Shown here piece after piece: positions 27,466-36,534 of a DNA stretch of 64,000 nt (positions within the stretch are counted from its first letter, which is position 1; every line of letters begins with the position of its first letter). Under the pieces are notes generated by a model, which ran no database searches, was not told the origin of the DNA, and worked only from the letters and a program-made list of their open reading frames with translations. The DNA comes from Candidatus Aminicenantota bacterium (GTDB lineage: Bacteria > Acidobacteriota > Aminicenantia > Aminicenantales > Saccharicenantaceae): assembly GCA_026393975.1 (NCBI GenBank), contig JAPKZD010000016.1:62001-126000 (forward strand). The letters are read 5' to 3'. Made by a program: the position numbers and the translations under genes.

Positions 27466-30400
27466 GTGAGTCTCGATTTCCTGTTCCGTACGGACGAGTT
27501 CGGCGCCCTCGTCCGCGCCGTCGCTTCGGGCGACCGGCCGCTCTCGGTCCACGGCGTCATCGAGCCGGCCAAGGCCTACGTTCTGGCCTGCCTGGCTCGG
27601 ACGGCCGGGAGACCGGTCGTCTTCATCCGGGCCGAATCCGCCCCCCTGGCCCCGATCGAGCAGGAATGCCGTTTTTTTCTGTCCCGGCTGGCGCCCGACG
27701 CTGGGCTGGCCGGCCTCCCGCCGCTCGCCGATAATCCGTACTTCGAAGTCCCGCCGGCCCTCGACACGGCATCCTCGAGGATGAAACTTTTCCGCCGGCT
27801 CCTGGCCACACCGCCGGCCGTCATCGTCACCAACCTCGGCGGCCTGCTCAAGCCCGTTCCCGCCCCGGAGGACCTGGCCGGACTTTTCCTGAGCCTCGAA
27901 GTCGGCGCCGAGGCCGACCACGACCTCCTCCTCGAAACCTTCGCCCGGTACGGCTACACCAAGGAGGACCTCATCGCCTCGCCCGGCGAATACGCCTGGC
28001 GCGGCGGCATCGTCGACATCTTCTCGCCCTGGGAGATCAACCCTTTTCGGGTAGAGTTCGACGGCTCACGGGTCGTCTCCCTCCGCGAGTTCGACATCTC
28101 CAGCCAGCGGTCCTTGAAAAAGATCGAGCGTCTGACGATCCCGGGACTCCGGGAATTTCCGGCGTCCCCCGAATTCCTGGACCGCTGGGCCGCGGCGGCC
28201 CGGAAGCGGGCCAAAGGCGTCGGCCGCGACCTCGAGGCGAAGATCGCCGCCGTCGAACGGGGCGATTTCGGGCCCAGCTTCGCCGCCCTGGCCCTCCTCC
28301 TCGGCGACCGCTTCGTCCCGGTGACCGATTATCTCCGCGACCCGGTCTTCGTCGTCGACGATCCCGAGGCCGTCGATTGCGAGTGGGGCGCGCTCGTCGA
28401 AGAGCTCCGCGGCCAGTACGCCGACCTCCTCGCCGACGGCATCTTCGCCCTCCCGCCGGAGGAGATCTTCCCGCCGCGGCTCCTCCAGCGGGTCCGCAAG
28501 GAGGCCGTGCGCTTCGAGGAACTCGGCGCCCCGGCCCGAAAAAAGGTCTTTTCCTTCTCCTTTCAGCCCGTGCCTCGTTTTGACAACAAGATCCCGTTCT
28601 TTCTCCAATACCTGAAGAAGCTCCAAAACGAGCGCGACCTCTGTTACATCTATCTTTCCAACACGGGCACGCGCCAGCGCCTGGCCACCCTGCTCCGGGA
28701 GAGCGAGATCCCCGTCCTCGAAACCGAGTCGCCGCTCGCCGTCCCGCCCCGCTCCGAGGTCGCTCTCCTCCTCGGCGCCCTGCCGGGAGGTTTCAGCTAT
28801 CCGAAGGAGAAGTTGAATTTTTTCGCCGAGAAGGACATCTTCACCGAGGAAAAGGTCATCGTCAACCGCGCTTCCCGGCGCCCTTTCTTCTCCCAGTTCC
28901 AGGACCTCCAGGCCGGCGATTATGTCGTCCACACCGATTACGGCATCGGCATCTTCCGCGGCCTGCAGAGGCTCGAGGTCGAGGGCAAGGGGCGGGAGTT
29001 CATCGAGCTCCATTTCCGGGATGGGGACAAGCTGCTCGTGCCGGTCGAGGACCTCAACCTCGTCCAGAAGTTCTCCAAGGCCGGCCCCGAACTGCCGCCG
29101 CTCGACAAGCTGGGCACCAACACCTGGGAGAAAACGCGGACCCGGGCCAAGAGAGCCGTCGAGGCCGTGGCCAAGGAGCTCGTCGAGCTCTACGCCCGGC
29201 GCCGGGCCATGAAAGGGCATCCGTTCTCGCCGGGAGGGGATTGGGAGGAGGAGTTCGGCAAGACCTTCGAATACGAGGAGACCGAGGACCAGCGCCGCTC
29301 CATCCGAGAAATCCGCAACGACATGGAAGCGGAACGGTCGATGGACCGGCTTCTCTGCGGCGACGTCGGCTACGGGAAGACGGAGGTGGCCATGCGGGCG
29401 GCCTTCAAGGCGGTCATGGACGGCAAGCAGGCCGTCATCCTCTGCCCGACGACCGTCCTGGCCAGCCAGCACCTCAAAACCTTCCGCGACCGGATGGTCC
29501 TCTTCCCGGTCCGCGTCGAGGCCCTGACCCGCCTGCAGAGCACCCGGGAGCAGAAGGCCGTCGTCGAGGACTGCCGGAAGGGCTTTGTCGACATCCTCAT
29601 CGGCACGCACCGGCTCCTGTCGAAGGACGTCGGGTTCAAGGACCTCGGCCTGCTCGTCATCGACGAGGAGCAGCGCTTCGGCGTCGGGCACAAGGAGAGG
29701 ATCAAGCAGTTCAAGGCCACGATCGACGTCCTGACACTGACGGCGACGCCCATCCCCCGGACGCTGAACATGTCGCTTTCGGGCCTGCGCGACATCAGCC
29801 TGATCGAGACGCCGCCGCGCGACCGGCTGGCCGTCCACACCGTCGTGACGCCGTTCAATGCCAAGCTCGTCGCCTCGGCCGTCCGCCAGGAGATCGGCCG
29901 CGGGGGCCAGGTCTATTTCATCCACAACCGGATCGAGGACATCGACAAGGTCGCCGAGCTCGTCACGAAGCTCGTCCCCCAGTCCCGGGTCGTCGCCATC
30001 CACGGCCGGATGGGCGGGGCGGCCCTCGAAAAACGGATGCTCGATTTCGTCGATCGGAAATACGACGTCCTTGTCTCGACGACGATCGTCGAGAACGGCA
30101 TCGACATCCCGCTCGTCAACACCCTGATCGTCGACCGGGCCGACCTCTACGGCCTGGCCCAGCTCTATCAGCTCCGCGGCCGCGTCGGCCGGTCGTCGCG
30201 CCAGGCCTACGCCTACTTCCTCGTCCCGCCTTACCTCGAGCTAACGCCCCTGGCCCGGGAGCGGCTCAAGGCCCTCAAGGAATTCAGCGAACTCGGCTCG
30301 GGCTTCCGTCTCGCCGCCCGCGACCTGGAGATCCGCGGCGCCGGGAACCTCCTTGGCCACCGCCAGCACGGGACGATGGAATCCGTCGGCTTCGAGTACT

Positions 30401-30888
30401 ACATGCAGCTGCTCGACCAGGCCGTCCGCGAGCTCAAGGGTGAACCGGTCGAGGAGGAAAACCCCGAGATCCACCTCAAGGTCGACATCCGTATTCCCGA
30501 GGATTACCTGCCCCAGGTCAACCTCCGGCTCAACCTCTACAAGCGTCTCGCTTCGCTCGAGGACCTGGCCGATATCGAGCGCATCCGCGAGGAGGTCCGC
30601 GACCGCTTCGGGCCTCTGCCGGATCCGATCGAGAACCTCCTCCGCTACGGCGCCCTCAAGCACCTGGCCAAGCGGCTGAGGATCCGTTCCATCGACCGGA
30701 GCGAACACCGGGTCGTGTTCCGGTTCCGGCCGCAGACGCCCGTCGACTGGTCCCGGGTGACGTCCCTGCTCAGGCGGTACTCCGGGTCGCTATCGCCCGA
30801 GGGGGTCATGTCGCTCGCCTTCCGCGGGACGACCGAGCGGGCCCTCCTTGATGAAACGATCGGGGTCTTGATGGAGTTATCCCAATAG
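27466..30888 (+). CDS. mfd: transcription-repair coupling factor Mfd
   Basis: A 1140-residue ATP-dependent translocase that removes stalled RNA polymerase and recruits UvrA. The N-terminal UvrB-like part has FSPWEINPFRVEFDG. A CarD-like polymerase-interaction domain follows (about 485-545: GDYVVHTDYGIGIFRGL). The motor has Walker A LLCGDVGYGKTEVAMRAA, DEEQ box (VIDEEQRFGVGHKE), LTATPIPRTLNMSL and QLRGRVGRS. The C-terminal TRCF domain ends the protein. Length is normal. The start is GTG 27466, 6 nt after a -10 box. It shares the window with uvrA, though 25 kb away. Confidence 0.97.
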   Translation: MSLDFLFRTDEFGALVRAVASGDRPLSVHGVIEPAKAYVLACLARTAGRPVVFIRAESAPLAPIEQECRFFLSRLAPDAGLAGLPPLADNPYFEVPPALDTASSRMKLFRRLLATPPAVIVTNLGGLLKPVPAPEDLAGLFLSLEVGAEADHDLLLETFARYGYTKEDLIASPGEYAWRGGIVDIFSPWEINPFRVEFDGSRVVSLREFDISSQRSLKKIERLTIPGLREFPASPEFLDRWAAAARKRAKGVGRDLEAKIAAVERGDFGPSFAALALLLGDRFVPVTDYLRDPVFVVDDPEAVDCEWGALVEELRGQYADLLADGIFALPPEEIFPPRLLQRVRKEAVRFEELGAPARKKVFSFSFQPVPRFDNKIPFFLQYLKKLQNERDLCYIYLSNTGTRQRLATLLRESEIPVLETESPLAVPPRSEVALLLGALPGGFSYPKEKLNFFAEKDIFTEEKVIVNRASRRPFFSQFQDLQAGDYVVHTDYGIGIFRGLQRLEVEGKGREFIELHFRDGDKLLVPVEDLNLVQKFSKAGPELPPLDKLGTNTWEKTRTRAKRAVEAVAKELVELYARRRAMKGHPFSPGGDWEEEFGKTFEYEETEDQRRSIREIRNDMEAERSMDRLLCGDVGYGKTEVAMRAAFKAVMDGKQAVILCPTTVLASQHLKTFRDRMVLFPVRVEALTRLQSTREQKAVVEDCRKGFVDILIGTHRLLSKDVGFKDLGLLVIDEEQRFGVGHKERIKQFKATIDVLTLTATPIPRTLNMSLSGLRDISLIETPPRDRLAVHTVVTPFNAKLVASAVRQEIGRGGQVYFIHNRIEDIDKVAELVTKLVPQSRVVAIHGRMGGAALEKRMLDFVDRKYDVLVSTTIVENGIDIPLVNTLIVDRADLYGLAQLYQLRGRVGRSSRQAYAYFLVPPYLELTPLARERLKALKEFSELGSGFRLAARDLEIRGAGNLLGHRQHGTMESVGFEYYMQLLDQAVRELKGEPVEEENPEIHLKVDIRIPEDYLPQVNLRLNLYKRLASLEDLADIERIREEVRDRFGPLPDPIENLLRYGALKHLAKRLRIRSIDRSEHRVVFRFRPQTPVDWSRVTSLLRRYSGSLSPEGVMSLAFRGTTERALLDETIGVLMELSQ

Positions 30889-30896
30889 ACTATAAT
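30868..30896 (+). promoter_or_regulatory. promoter of PpiC-SurA foldase pair
   Basis: TTGATG (30868-30873) and a perfect TATAAT (30891-30896) are separated by 17 nt, lying across the 3' end of mfd. Transcription would start near 30903. This rules out the TTG at 30900 and supports ATG 30915. Confidence 0.65.
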
Positions 30897-30914
30897 GAGT
30901 TGAAACTAAAAAAG

Positions 30915-31916
30915 ATGTGCGGACATAACGGATCCCGGAAGACGCGGCGGGCGCCGGCGGCGCTCCTGGCCGTCCTGCCGATCTTCGGCTTCCTTCTCGC
31001 CGCCGCTTGCGGGCGCGGGGAGGGCCAGGGGCCGGTCTCCCGCGTCGCCGGTCTCGTCCAGGCCAAGCTCCGGGGCCGTCCGGTTCTCCGCGTCGAGAAG
31101 AACGAATTCGTCAACGCCGACTTCCGCGCCTACCTCGACGGGACGGGCGCGGATGCCAAGGGCCTGCCGGCCGAATCCCTGAGCCGGCTCTTCGACAGGT
31201 TTGTCGACGAGAAGATCCTGCTCGAAGCGGCGCGTGAGCGGGGGATCGTCCTGTCCGAGGACGAGAAGAAGGAGTTCCTGGCCAGGCTCGCCGTGGACGC
31301 CATCTCGGCGAGCGAGTCCGGCCGCTCCGAAACCGTGCCGCCCGAGGGGGCCTTCGACCGTCTCCTCGTCGAGAAATACATCTTCCTCGTCGTCCGCGAC
31401 ACCCGGGTCGACGGCGGCGAGGTTCTCGCATACTACGAGCAGCACAAGAAGGATTTCCTGCTTCAGGAGCGGGTCCAGGTCAGCCAGATCCTCGTGGACA
31501 CCGAGGAGAAGGCCGTTTCCGTCCTCCGCAGGCTCGAACGGACCGGCGAGCCGGAATTCCGCACCATCGCCCTGGCGGAGTCGCTGGGCCCGGAGTCCTC
31601 CAAAAAGGGGATCATGGGCGTTTTCCAGCCGGGCGACCTCCCCGCGGACATGGAGAGGGTCATCTTCGCCTTGGACGAGGGGATGACCAGCCAGGTCGTC
31701 GAATCGGCCTACGGCTTCCACATCTTCCGGTTGGACCGAAAGTTTCCCCCCGCCCTCCAGACCGAGAGCGAGGCGGCCCCGGAGATCCAGAAACGGATCA
31801 TGGCCCAGAAAATGAAGGACGTCCTGGCCGCCCACCTCGGGGGGCTCAAGGATACCCTGAGCTGGCGGGCTTTAACCGAGAACCTATTCTTCACCTATCA
31901 GAGGTTGGACGAATGA
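30915..31916 (+). CDS. PpiC/SurA-like peptidyl-prolyl isomerase lipoprotein
   Basis: A 333-residue periplasmic foldase. The signal peptide ends in a lipobox (FLLAAAC), so it is membrane-anchored like PrsA. A SurA-N-like helical region is followed by a parvulin domain (about 185-275: ERVQVSQILVDTEEKA, SKKGIMGVFQPGDLP, AYGFHIFRLDRK). It is expected to assist folding of exported or outer-membrane proteins. The last codons overlap the next foldase gene (ATGA), so the pair is coupled. The start is set by the promoter that lies just upstream. Confidence 0.85.
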   Translation: MCGHNGSRKTRRAPAALLAVLPIFGFLLAAACGRGEGQGPVSRVAGLVQAKLRGRPVLRVEKNEFVNADFRAYLDGTGADAKGLPAESLSRLFDRFVDEKILLEAARERGIVLSEDEKKEFLARLAVDAISASESGRSETVPPEGAFDRLLVEKYIFLVVRDTRVDGGEVLAYYEQHKKDFLLQERVQVSQILVDTEEKAVSVLRRLERTGEPEFRTIALAESLGPESSKKGIMGVFQPGDLPADMERVIFALDEGMTSQVVESAYGFHIFRLDRKFPPALQTESEAAPEIQKRIMAQKMKDVLAAHLGGLKDTLSWRALTENLFFTYQRLDE

Positions 31917-32893
31917 AAAGAATCATAACGGGTTTAGTTTTGGCCGGTATGCTCGGCTCGGCGGCCGTCTTCGGCGGCGGGCAGGAAGTCGTCGAGGAGA
32001 TCGTGGCCGTTGTCAACGACGAGATCATCACCCTTTCGGACTACCGGACGCAGTTCGACATGACCGTGGCCCAGCTCCGAGCCGCCCAGCTGCCCCAGGC
32101 GGACTACGACAAGCAGTACGTGGCGCTCAAAAAGGAGCTCCTCAACGGCATGATCACCGAGCTCCTCCTCCTCCAGAAGGCCCGGGAGCTGAACCTGAAC
32201 GTCGGCGACCAGGTCAAGGCGATGATCGAGAAGATCAAGACGGACAACAACATGACTTCCGACGTCGACCTCCGCCGGGCCGTCGAGCAGCAGGGCATGT
32301 CCTACGAGACTTGGCTCAAGCAGTACGAGGAGGGCATGATGAGGCAGGCCGTCATATATACCGAGGTAGAGAGGGCCATCGTCCTTGATGACTCCGAGGT
32401 CGTTCAGTACTACAAGAAAAACCCCGCCGAGTTCACGACCCCCACGGAATACAAACTCCATGCCGTCTATCTCGCGGCCGCGGGTCGCACGCCCGAGGAA
32501 TGTGAGGCCCTCAAGGCCGCGGTCGACGCCAAGCTCAAGGCGGGCGCCGCCTTCGCCGATGTGGCCGGGGAGTTCTCCGACCCGCCGATGAAGGAGTCCA
32601 AGGGCGACCTGGGGACCTTCAAGGCGGGCGAGCTCGATAAGTCGCTCGAATCGGCCGTCGAAAAGCTCAAGTCCGGCGAGGTGGGCGGCTGGGTCAACAA
32701 CAAGAACGGCTGGTACCTTCTCAACCTCGTGGAGAAAAAGGACAGCTTTCTGCGCCCGTTCGAGGACGCCCGGAAAGAGGTCGAGGAGAAGATCTACAAC
32801 AGGAAACGCACCGAGAAGGGCGACGTGTACATCAAGACCCTCCGGGAACGGAGCTACGTCAGGATTCTCAAGCCCGAGCCCCTCGACCGCTAA
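31913..32893 (+). CDS. SurA-like periplasmic chaperone / PPIase
   Basis: A 326-residue periplasmic protein with signal peptide (IITGLVLAGMLGSAAVFG). The SurA N-terminal domain begins EEIVAVVNDEIITLSDY, a strongly conserved motif. One parvulin domain follows (YKLHAVYLAA, ADVAGEFSDPPMKESKGDLGTFKAGELD, WYLLNLVEKK). E. coli SurA has two parvulin domains; this one is shorter. With its upstream partner it probably escorts outer-membrane proteins. The stop codon lies inside a palindrome shared with the convergent decarboxylase gene. Confidence 0.87.
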   Translation: MKRIITGLVLAGMLGSAAVFGGGQEVVEEIVAVVNDEIITLSDYRTQFDMTVAQLRAAQLPQADYDKQYVALKKELLNGMITELLLLQKARELNLNVGDQVKAMIEKIKTDNNMTSDVDLRRAVEQQGMSYETWLKQYEEGMMRQAVIYTEVERAIVLDDSEVVQYYKKNPAEFTTPTEYKLHAVYLAAAGRTPEECEALKAAVDAKLKAGAAFADVAGEFSDPPMKESKGDLGTFKAGELDKSLESAVEKLKSGEVGGWVNNKNGWYLLNLVEKKDSFLRPFEDARKEVEEKIYNRKRTEKGDVYIKTLRERSYVRILKPEPLDR

Positions 32894-32937
32894 CTTGGGC
32901 CATTCAGGAAAACGCCGCCCAAGTTTAGGGCTCGAGG
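32881..32937. terminator. bidirectional terminator-like palindrome between convergent genes
   Basis: CTAACTTGGGC (32890-32900) pairs with GCCCAAGTTTAG (32917-32928) with one bulge. The outer CCTCGA (32881-32886) pairs with TCGAGG (32932-32937). The loop is about 16 nt. Both stop codons lie in the stem. There is no long T-run, so efficiency is uncertain, but its place between two 3' ends fits termination for both strands. Confidence 0.55.
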
Positions 32938-33479
32938 ATGAGCACGGCGGCGGCCAGGGCCGTCGTCCACAAACCCGTTTCCCCCGTCGCAGCCTGGGTG
33001 ACGCTCCGGGTCCTAAGGGACAGGCCGTTCGAGATCTTGAACGCTTTGGTGGGTTTCCCCCCGTCCGGCTGCCGGAGCTTTTCCCCGAGTTTCGTCGCCA
33101 GCATCTCGGCGGCGAGGTACTCCGTGTGCCGGCCGGTCTCTTTCTCGGACTTCCCGAAGTCGGAATGCTCGGCGAGGTAGCCGTAGCGCGACGGGTCGTC
33201 GGGTACGGCCATGCCGATGGACGCCGAGATCAAGCCCCGGGGCTCGTCCGTGGCGTTTTCGCTGAGGACGACGAAGAGGATCTGGCCCGGCTCGAGAAGG
33301 CGCAGACCGGCGTCCTTGGAGATGAAGCGGCAGCGCGGCGGATAGATGCTCGACACGCGGACGAGGTTGAAGGGAGCGATCCCCGCTTCGCGCAGGGCCA
33401 TTTCGAAGCTGACGAGTTTTTCCTTGTGCCGGCCCTGGCCCCGGGTCAGGAAGATTTTGGAGGGAACGAGCGCGCCCAT
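32925..33479 (-). CDS. pyruvoyl-dependent arginine decarboxylase
   Basis: A 184-residue proenzyme converting arginine to agmatine, an entry to polyamine synthesis. It resembles PvlArgDC: the start is GALVPSKIFLTRGQG, then FEMALREAGIAPFNLVRVSSIYPP. Self-cleavage is expected between Ser43 and Ser44, converting Ser44 to the pyruvoyl cofactor. The middle (LISASIGMAVP, YGYLAEH) and end also match. The start is ATG 33479; upstream residues in frame are low-complexity and antisense to the next gene. Downstream polyamine genes are not in the window. Confidence 0.87.
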   Translation of the reverse strand: MGALVPSKIFLTRGQGRHKEKLVSFEMALREAGIAPFNLVRVSSIYPPRCRFISKDAGLRLLEPGQILFVVLSENATDEPRGLISASIGMAVPDDPSRYGYLAEHSDFGKSEKETGRHTEYLAAEMLATKLGEKLRQPDGGKPTKAFKISNGLSLRTRSVTQAATGETGLWTTALAAAVLILEP

Positions 33480-33492
33480 GTCTCGCCCGCGC

Positions 33493-34035
33493 CTACTTCT
33501 TGACCTCTCCCGGTTTCGGCCCGACGGGCGCCGGTTCCTTGAAGTCGATGTCACGGGAGACGTCGAAGATGCCAAGGCGGACGGGCGATGACCCTTTGGA
33601 AATGGCGAAAAGCCGGACCTCCGCCTGTTTCCAGGCCGGGTTGTCGCGGATGCCGGCCAGGTTTTTCCCGTCGACGCCGAGGTTGCTCCTCAAGGTGATG
33701 ACCGGGCTCAACTCGCCCGGCGGCACGGCCTTGCCGCGGATCGCGGCCATGAAGGCGTCGCCGAAATTCTCCGGGTCGCCTTTGAAGTTGAAGACGGCGT
33801 TGAAATTCACGTAGTTCAGCGGTTTGGGCCCGACATTTTTGATACGGAAGGAGATCTGGGGGACGAGGACGAGCCGGGGCGGCCAGGGCTGGTAGTACTT
33901 GGAGACCCAAGTGGACGTGTAGTCCAGGACCTCGATCGAGTTTTTCAGGTCCTCGCTGGACATGACCTTGCATCCGGGCAGGACGACGAGCGTCAGGACG
34001 CCGAGGATGACGATGGAAAGCGCGGTTCTCTTCAT
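33493..34035 (-). CDS. hypothetical lipoprotein
   Basis: A 180-residue lipoprotein (signal TALSIVILGVLTLVVLPGC). No family is recognised with confidence. The mature part looks like one beta-sandwich (LVLVPQISFRIKNVGPKPLNYVNFNAVFNF). The phrase 'RIKNVGPKPL' recalls domains that compare free and bound conformations in LEA/NDR-type sandwich proteins, but this is weak. A strong ribosome site (GAGGAG) precedes the ATG. It lies 13 nt upstream of the decarboxylase gene and may be in one transcript with it. Confidence 0.75.
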   Translation of the reverse strand: MKRTALSIVILGVLTLVVLPGCKVMSSEDLKNSIEVLDYTSTWVSKYYQPWPPRLVLVPQISFRIKNVGPKPLNYVNFNAVFNFKGDPENFGDAFMAAIRGKAVPPGELSPVITLRSNLGVDGKNLAGIRDNPAWKQAEVRLFAISKGSSPVRLGIFDVSRDIDFKEPAPVGPKPGEVKK

Positions 34036-34059
34036 GCGGCTTCTCCTCTCTCTTTCCGT

Positions 34060-34088
34060 ATGATAACGGACGGGGGGGAATTATTCAA
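34060..34088 (-). promoter_or_regulatory. promoter of lipoprotein-arginine decarboxylase pair
   Basis: The minus strand reads TTGAAT (34083-34088), 17 nt, then TATCAT (34060-34065). A GAGGAG ribosome-binding site follows before ATG 34035. Confidence 0.6.
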
Positions 34089-34103
34089 CCCGCGGGCTAG
34101 CGG

Positions 34104-35369
34104 CTAGCGGACCAGCCGCGAGACCGGGACGGCCTCGAGGCCGTAGGAATCGATGAGAGGAAAGGTCGACTTGAGGACAGCCAGGGTTTCCGGGAATGGA
34201 TGGCAGATGCCGACCGCATGCCCCTTTTTCCGGGCTTTTTGGAAGAGCTCGATGAGACGGCCGCGGATCCGGCCCCGGTCCTCGTCGGCGTCGAGGAAGA
34301 CGTCGCGTTCGGTCGACGGGATGCCCATCCTGCGGGCCTCGTCGAGGGCTACGGTTTTCGAGGTCGTCCGGCTGTCGACGAAAAAGAGGCCCTTCATCTT
34401 GAGCGGCTTCAAGATCGCCCTCATCAGGGCGCGCTCGGCCGTGAACCGCGAGCCCATGTGGTTGTTCATCCCCGCGGCGAAGGGCACGCGCGAGAAACTC
34501 GCTTCGAAGGACCTGACGATATCGGTCTCGGTCATGCCGGCCAGAATCATCCCTTCCGTGTTGGCCATGGCCTCATGGTTGTTTAGGGATTCGAGCGGAA
34601 GGTGGAGCAGGACCTCGAGGCCGTTTTTGTGAGCGGCGCGGGCCGTTTCGGCGGCGTAGGTGCTGTAGGGGAGGACCGACACGGTCACATGCCGCCCGAG
34701 GGCGATGAGCTCGTCGAGCGTCTCGAGGCTGTTGCCCATATCGTCCATGATCAGGGCCACCTGGCCCCGGAAGGCCTGCTTTGCGGGAGCTTCTTTTTCG
34801 ACGATGACGGCGGGCGGCTCGACGGGCAGGATAAAGGAGATCCCGGCATCTTCGTTGGGTGCTCTTCTCAGGGCCCAGAGGACCTCCGTTCTCTCCTCGC
34901 CGGCGGTCCTCTTTTTGCCGACGACGCGGACAGTTTCAGCCTTCAAGGCTTTTTCGAGGATCGGTTCGACCGAGGCGTAGAGTTCGACCGGGATCTCGAC
35001 CTCGAAGAGGGGTCGGCCTTTCGGCCCCTGGAGCTCGAGGACCGCATCCTCGGAGACGCCGGCTGTCGTCAGGCTCGCGGAAATGATCTCGTCGAACGGT
35101 TTTTCCGGCGGTTTTTCCGGGGGCTTCGGCGCGGGCTCTTCCGCCGGCTTCGGCGCAGGCTCTTTCGCGGCCTTTACGACGGGCCTTTTCTCGGGGGCCG
35201 CGGCCGGAGCCTGTTTTCGGACGACGAAGATGTAGGAGGGCTCGCCCTTCCGCAGGTTGATGTAGTCCAGGAGGAGGAACGAAACGAATGCCATCGCGGC
35301 GAGGACAGATGTGACCAGATAAAACGCCGGCCAGGGTTGGCGGCCTTTGGGCGGGAGCCTCTTCCTCAT
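34104..35369 (-). CDS. yibQ: divergent polysaccharide deacetylase, YibQ family
   Basis: A 421-residue membrane-anchored protein. One N-terminal membrane helix is followed by a Pro/Lys/Glu/Ala-rich linker (about 55-92) that could span the periplasm. The C-terminal half is a divergent NodB-like deacetylase: VALIMDDMGNS (metal/catalytic Asp), VLLHLPLES, NNHMGSRFT, FVDSRTTS and VGICHPFPETL. YibQ relatives occur with envC and ctpA in many bacteria, as here (3 nt after ctpA). A role in cell-wall remodelling at division is likely; the substrate is unknown. Confidence 0.85.
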   Translation of the reverse strand: MRKRLPPKGRQPWPAFYLVTSVLAAMAFVSFLLLDYINLRKGEPSYIFVVRKQAPAAAPEKRPVVKAAKEPAPKPAEEPAPKPPEKPPEKPFDEIISASLTTAGVSEDAVLELQGPKGRPLFEVEIPVELYASVEPILEKALKAETVRVVGKKRTAGEERTEVLWALRRAPNEDAGISFILPVEPPAVIVEKEAPAKQAFRGQVALIMDDMGNSLETLDELIALGRHVTVSVLPYSTYAAETARAAHKNGLEVLLHLPLESLNNHEAMANTEGMILAGMTETDIVRSFEASFSRVPFAAGMNNHMGSRFTAERALMRAILKPLKMKGLFFVDSRTTSKTVALDEARRMGIPSTERDVFLDADEDRGRIRGRLIELFQKARKKGHAVGICHPFPETLAVLKSTFPLIDSYGLEAVPVSRLVR

Positions 35370-35372
35370 CCG

Positions 35373-36530
35373 TCAGAGCTTGGGCAGGAGAGGGATGGTC
35401 TTCTCGAGGTAGGATTTTTCGTCGAGCTTGTCGACCGGGAGGGAGACGTCGGGGCGAAGGCCTTCGTCCCAGAGTTTCCGGCCGGAGGGCAGGGAGAAAA
35501 CGCCCGAGGTGAGCAGGATCGCGCTCTCGTCCTTCAAGGAGAAGAATTCCGTCCGCCCCACCAATCCGGGCGTCGGGAACCCGACGACCTTGACCTTGCG
35601 GACCTCCTGGAGGACACCCGCGGCGAACTCGGCCGGTCCGGCTGTCCCGGCGTTGACCCAGACCGCGAGCGGCAGAGTCCCCAGCTCGGGTTCGGCCGGG
35701 CAGGCGATGGCCTGCTTGACGCCGCCCCGGTTCTCGAAGTGCCCCGCGTCCGCCGCCTTGACGAACAGGTTGACGAATTTTCGGGCCTCTTCGAGGTCGC
35801 CGTCCTGACAGTTCCTGAGATCGACGACGAGGGCTGTTTTCGAGTTCTTGAGGGCGGGCAGGACCTCCTGCCGGAGGTCGGAGTCGACGAGGGACGGGGC
35901 GAAGCGGTGGATGCGCAGGATCGCGGGCTTTCCGGCGGTCCGGACGAACGTGAACGGTTTCGGGAAGAGAAGGGCTCGCGGCACGTCCAGGTCGAGGGTT
36001 TCGTTGCCCCGCAGGACGCGGATCTTAACCAGTTGTTCGTCCGTTCCCTCGAGCAGAAGCTTCGTTTCGGCCAGGCTCATGCTCAGGCTGTTCCGCCCCT
36101 TGATGGCGGTCAAAAGGTCGCCGATCTTGATGCCTATTTTTTCGGCCGGCGATCCCTCGATGACGCTCACGACCTGAGGGAAGGAGGCATAGCGTTTCAG
36201 GATGACGACGCCCGGGTCCGTTTCCCTGCCGGTCCGGGCGAGATATTCCGCCGTAAGATCCTTGCTGAGGTAGGCGGAGAGGGGGTCCAGGGAGTTGACC
36301 AGGCCGCGGTAGGCGCCCTCGGCCGTCTGGACGGGGTCCCTTTCCTCGAGGTAGTCGTTCCGGATGAGCCGCATGAGCGAGTCGAGGAGCTCGAAGCCCT
36401 TGGGCGCCGCCGGCTTGAAGCCGCCCGGGAGGAACCGCATCTGGAAGACGAAGAACAGGGCCGCGGCCAGGAAGGCCGCCCACAGGAACCAGCGGTATTT
36501 CGGGACTTTCATCGTGGAACGGACGTTCAT
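35373..36530 (-). CDS. S41-family CtpA-like protein, probably catalytically degenerate
   Basis: A 385-residue membrane-anchored protein with an N-terminal helix, an S41-type cap region (LLDSLMRLIRNDYLEE), a PDZ domain (about 103-185: FPQVVSVIEGSPAEKIGIKIGDLL) and the S41 core. The expected nucleophile motif (T-A-S-A-S-E) reads TAGPAE here, with Gly298 at the serine position. The general-base lysine motif (TFGKG) reads TPGLV. It therefore looks inactive as a protease and may act as a scaffold; this should be checked by alignment. GGAGG precedes the ATG, 4 nt after the envC stop. Confidence 0.8.
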   Translation of the reverse strand: MNVRSTMKVPKYRWFLWAAFLAAALFFVFQMRFLPGGFKPAAPKGFELLDSLMRLIRNDYLEERDPVQTAEGAYRGLVNSLDPLSAYLSKDLTAEYLARTGRETDPGVVILKRYASFPQVVSVIEGSPAEKIGIKIGDLLTAIKGRNSLSMSLAETKLLLEGTDEQLVKIRVLRGNETLDLDVPRALLFPKPFTFVRTAGKPAILRIHRFAPSLVDSDLRQEVLPALKNSKTALVVDLRNCQDGDLEEARKFVNLFVKAADAGHFENRGGVKQAIACPAEPELGTLPLAVWVNAGTAGPAEFAAGVLQEVRKVKVVGFPTPGLVGRTEFFSLKDESAILLTSGVFSLPSGRKLWDEGLRPDVSLPVDKLDEKSYLEKTIPLLPKL

Positions 36531-36534
36531 TCTA

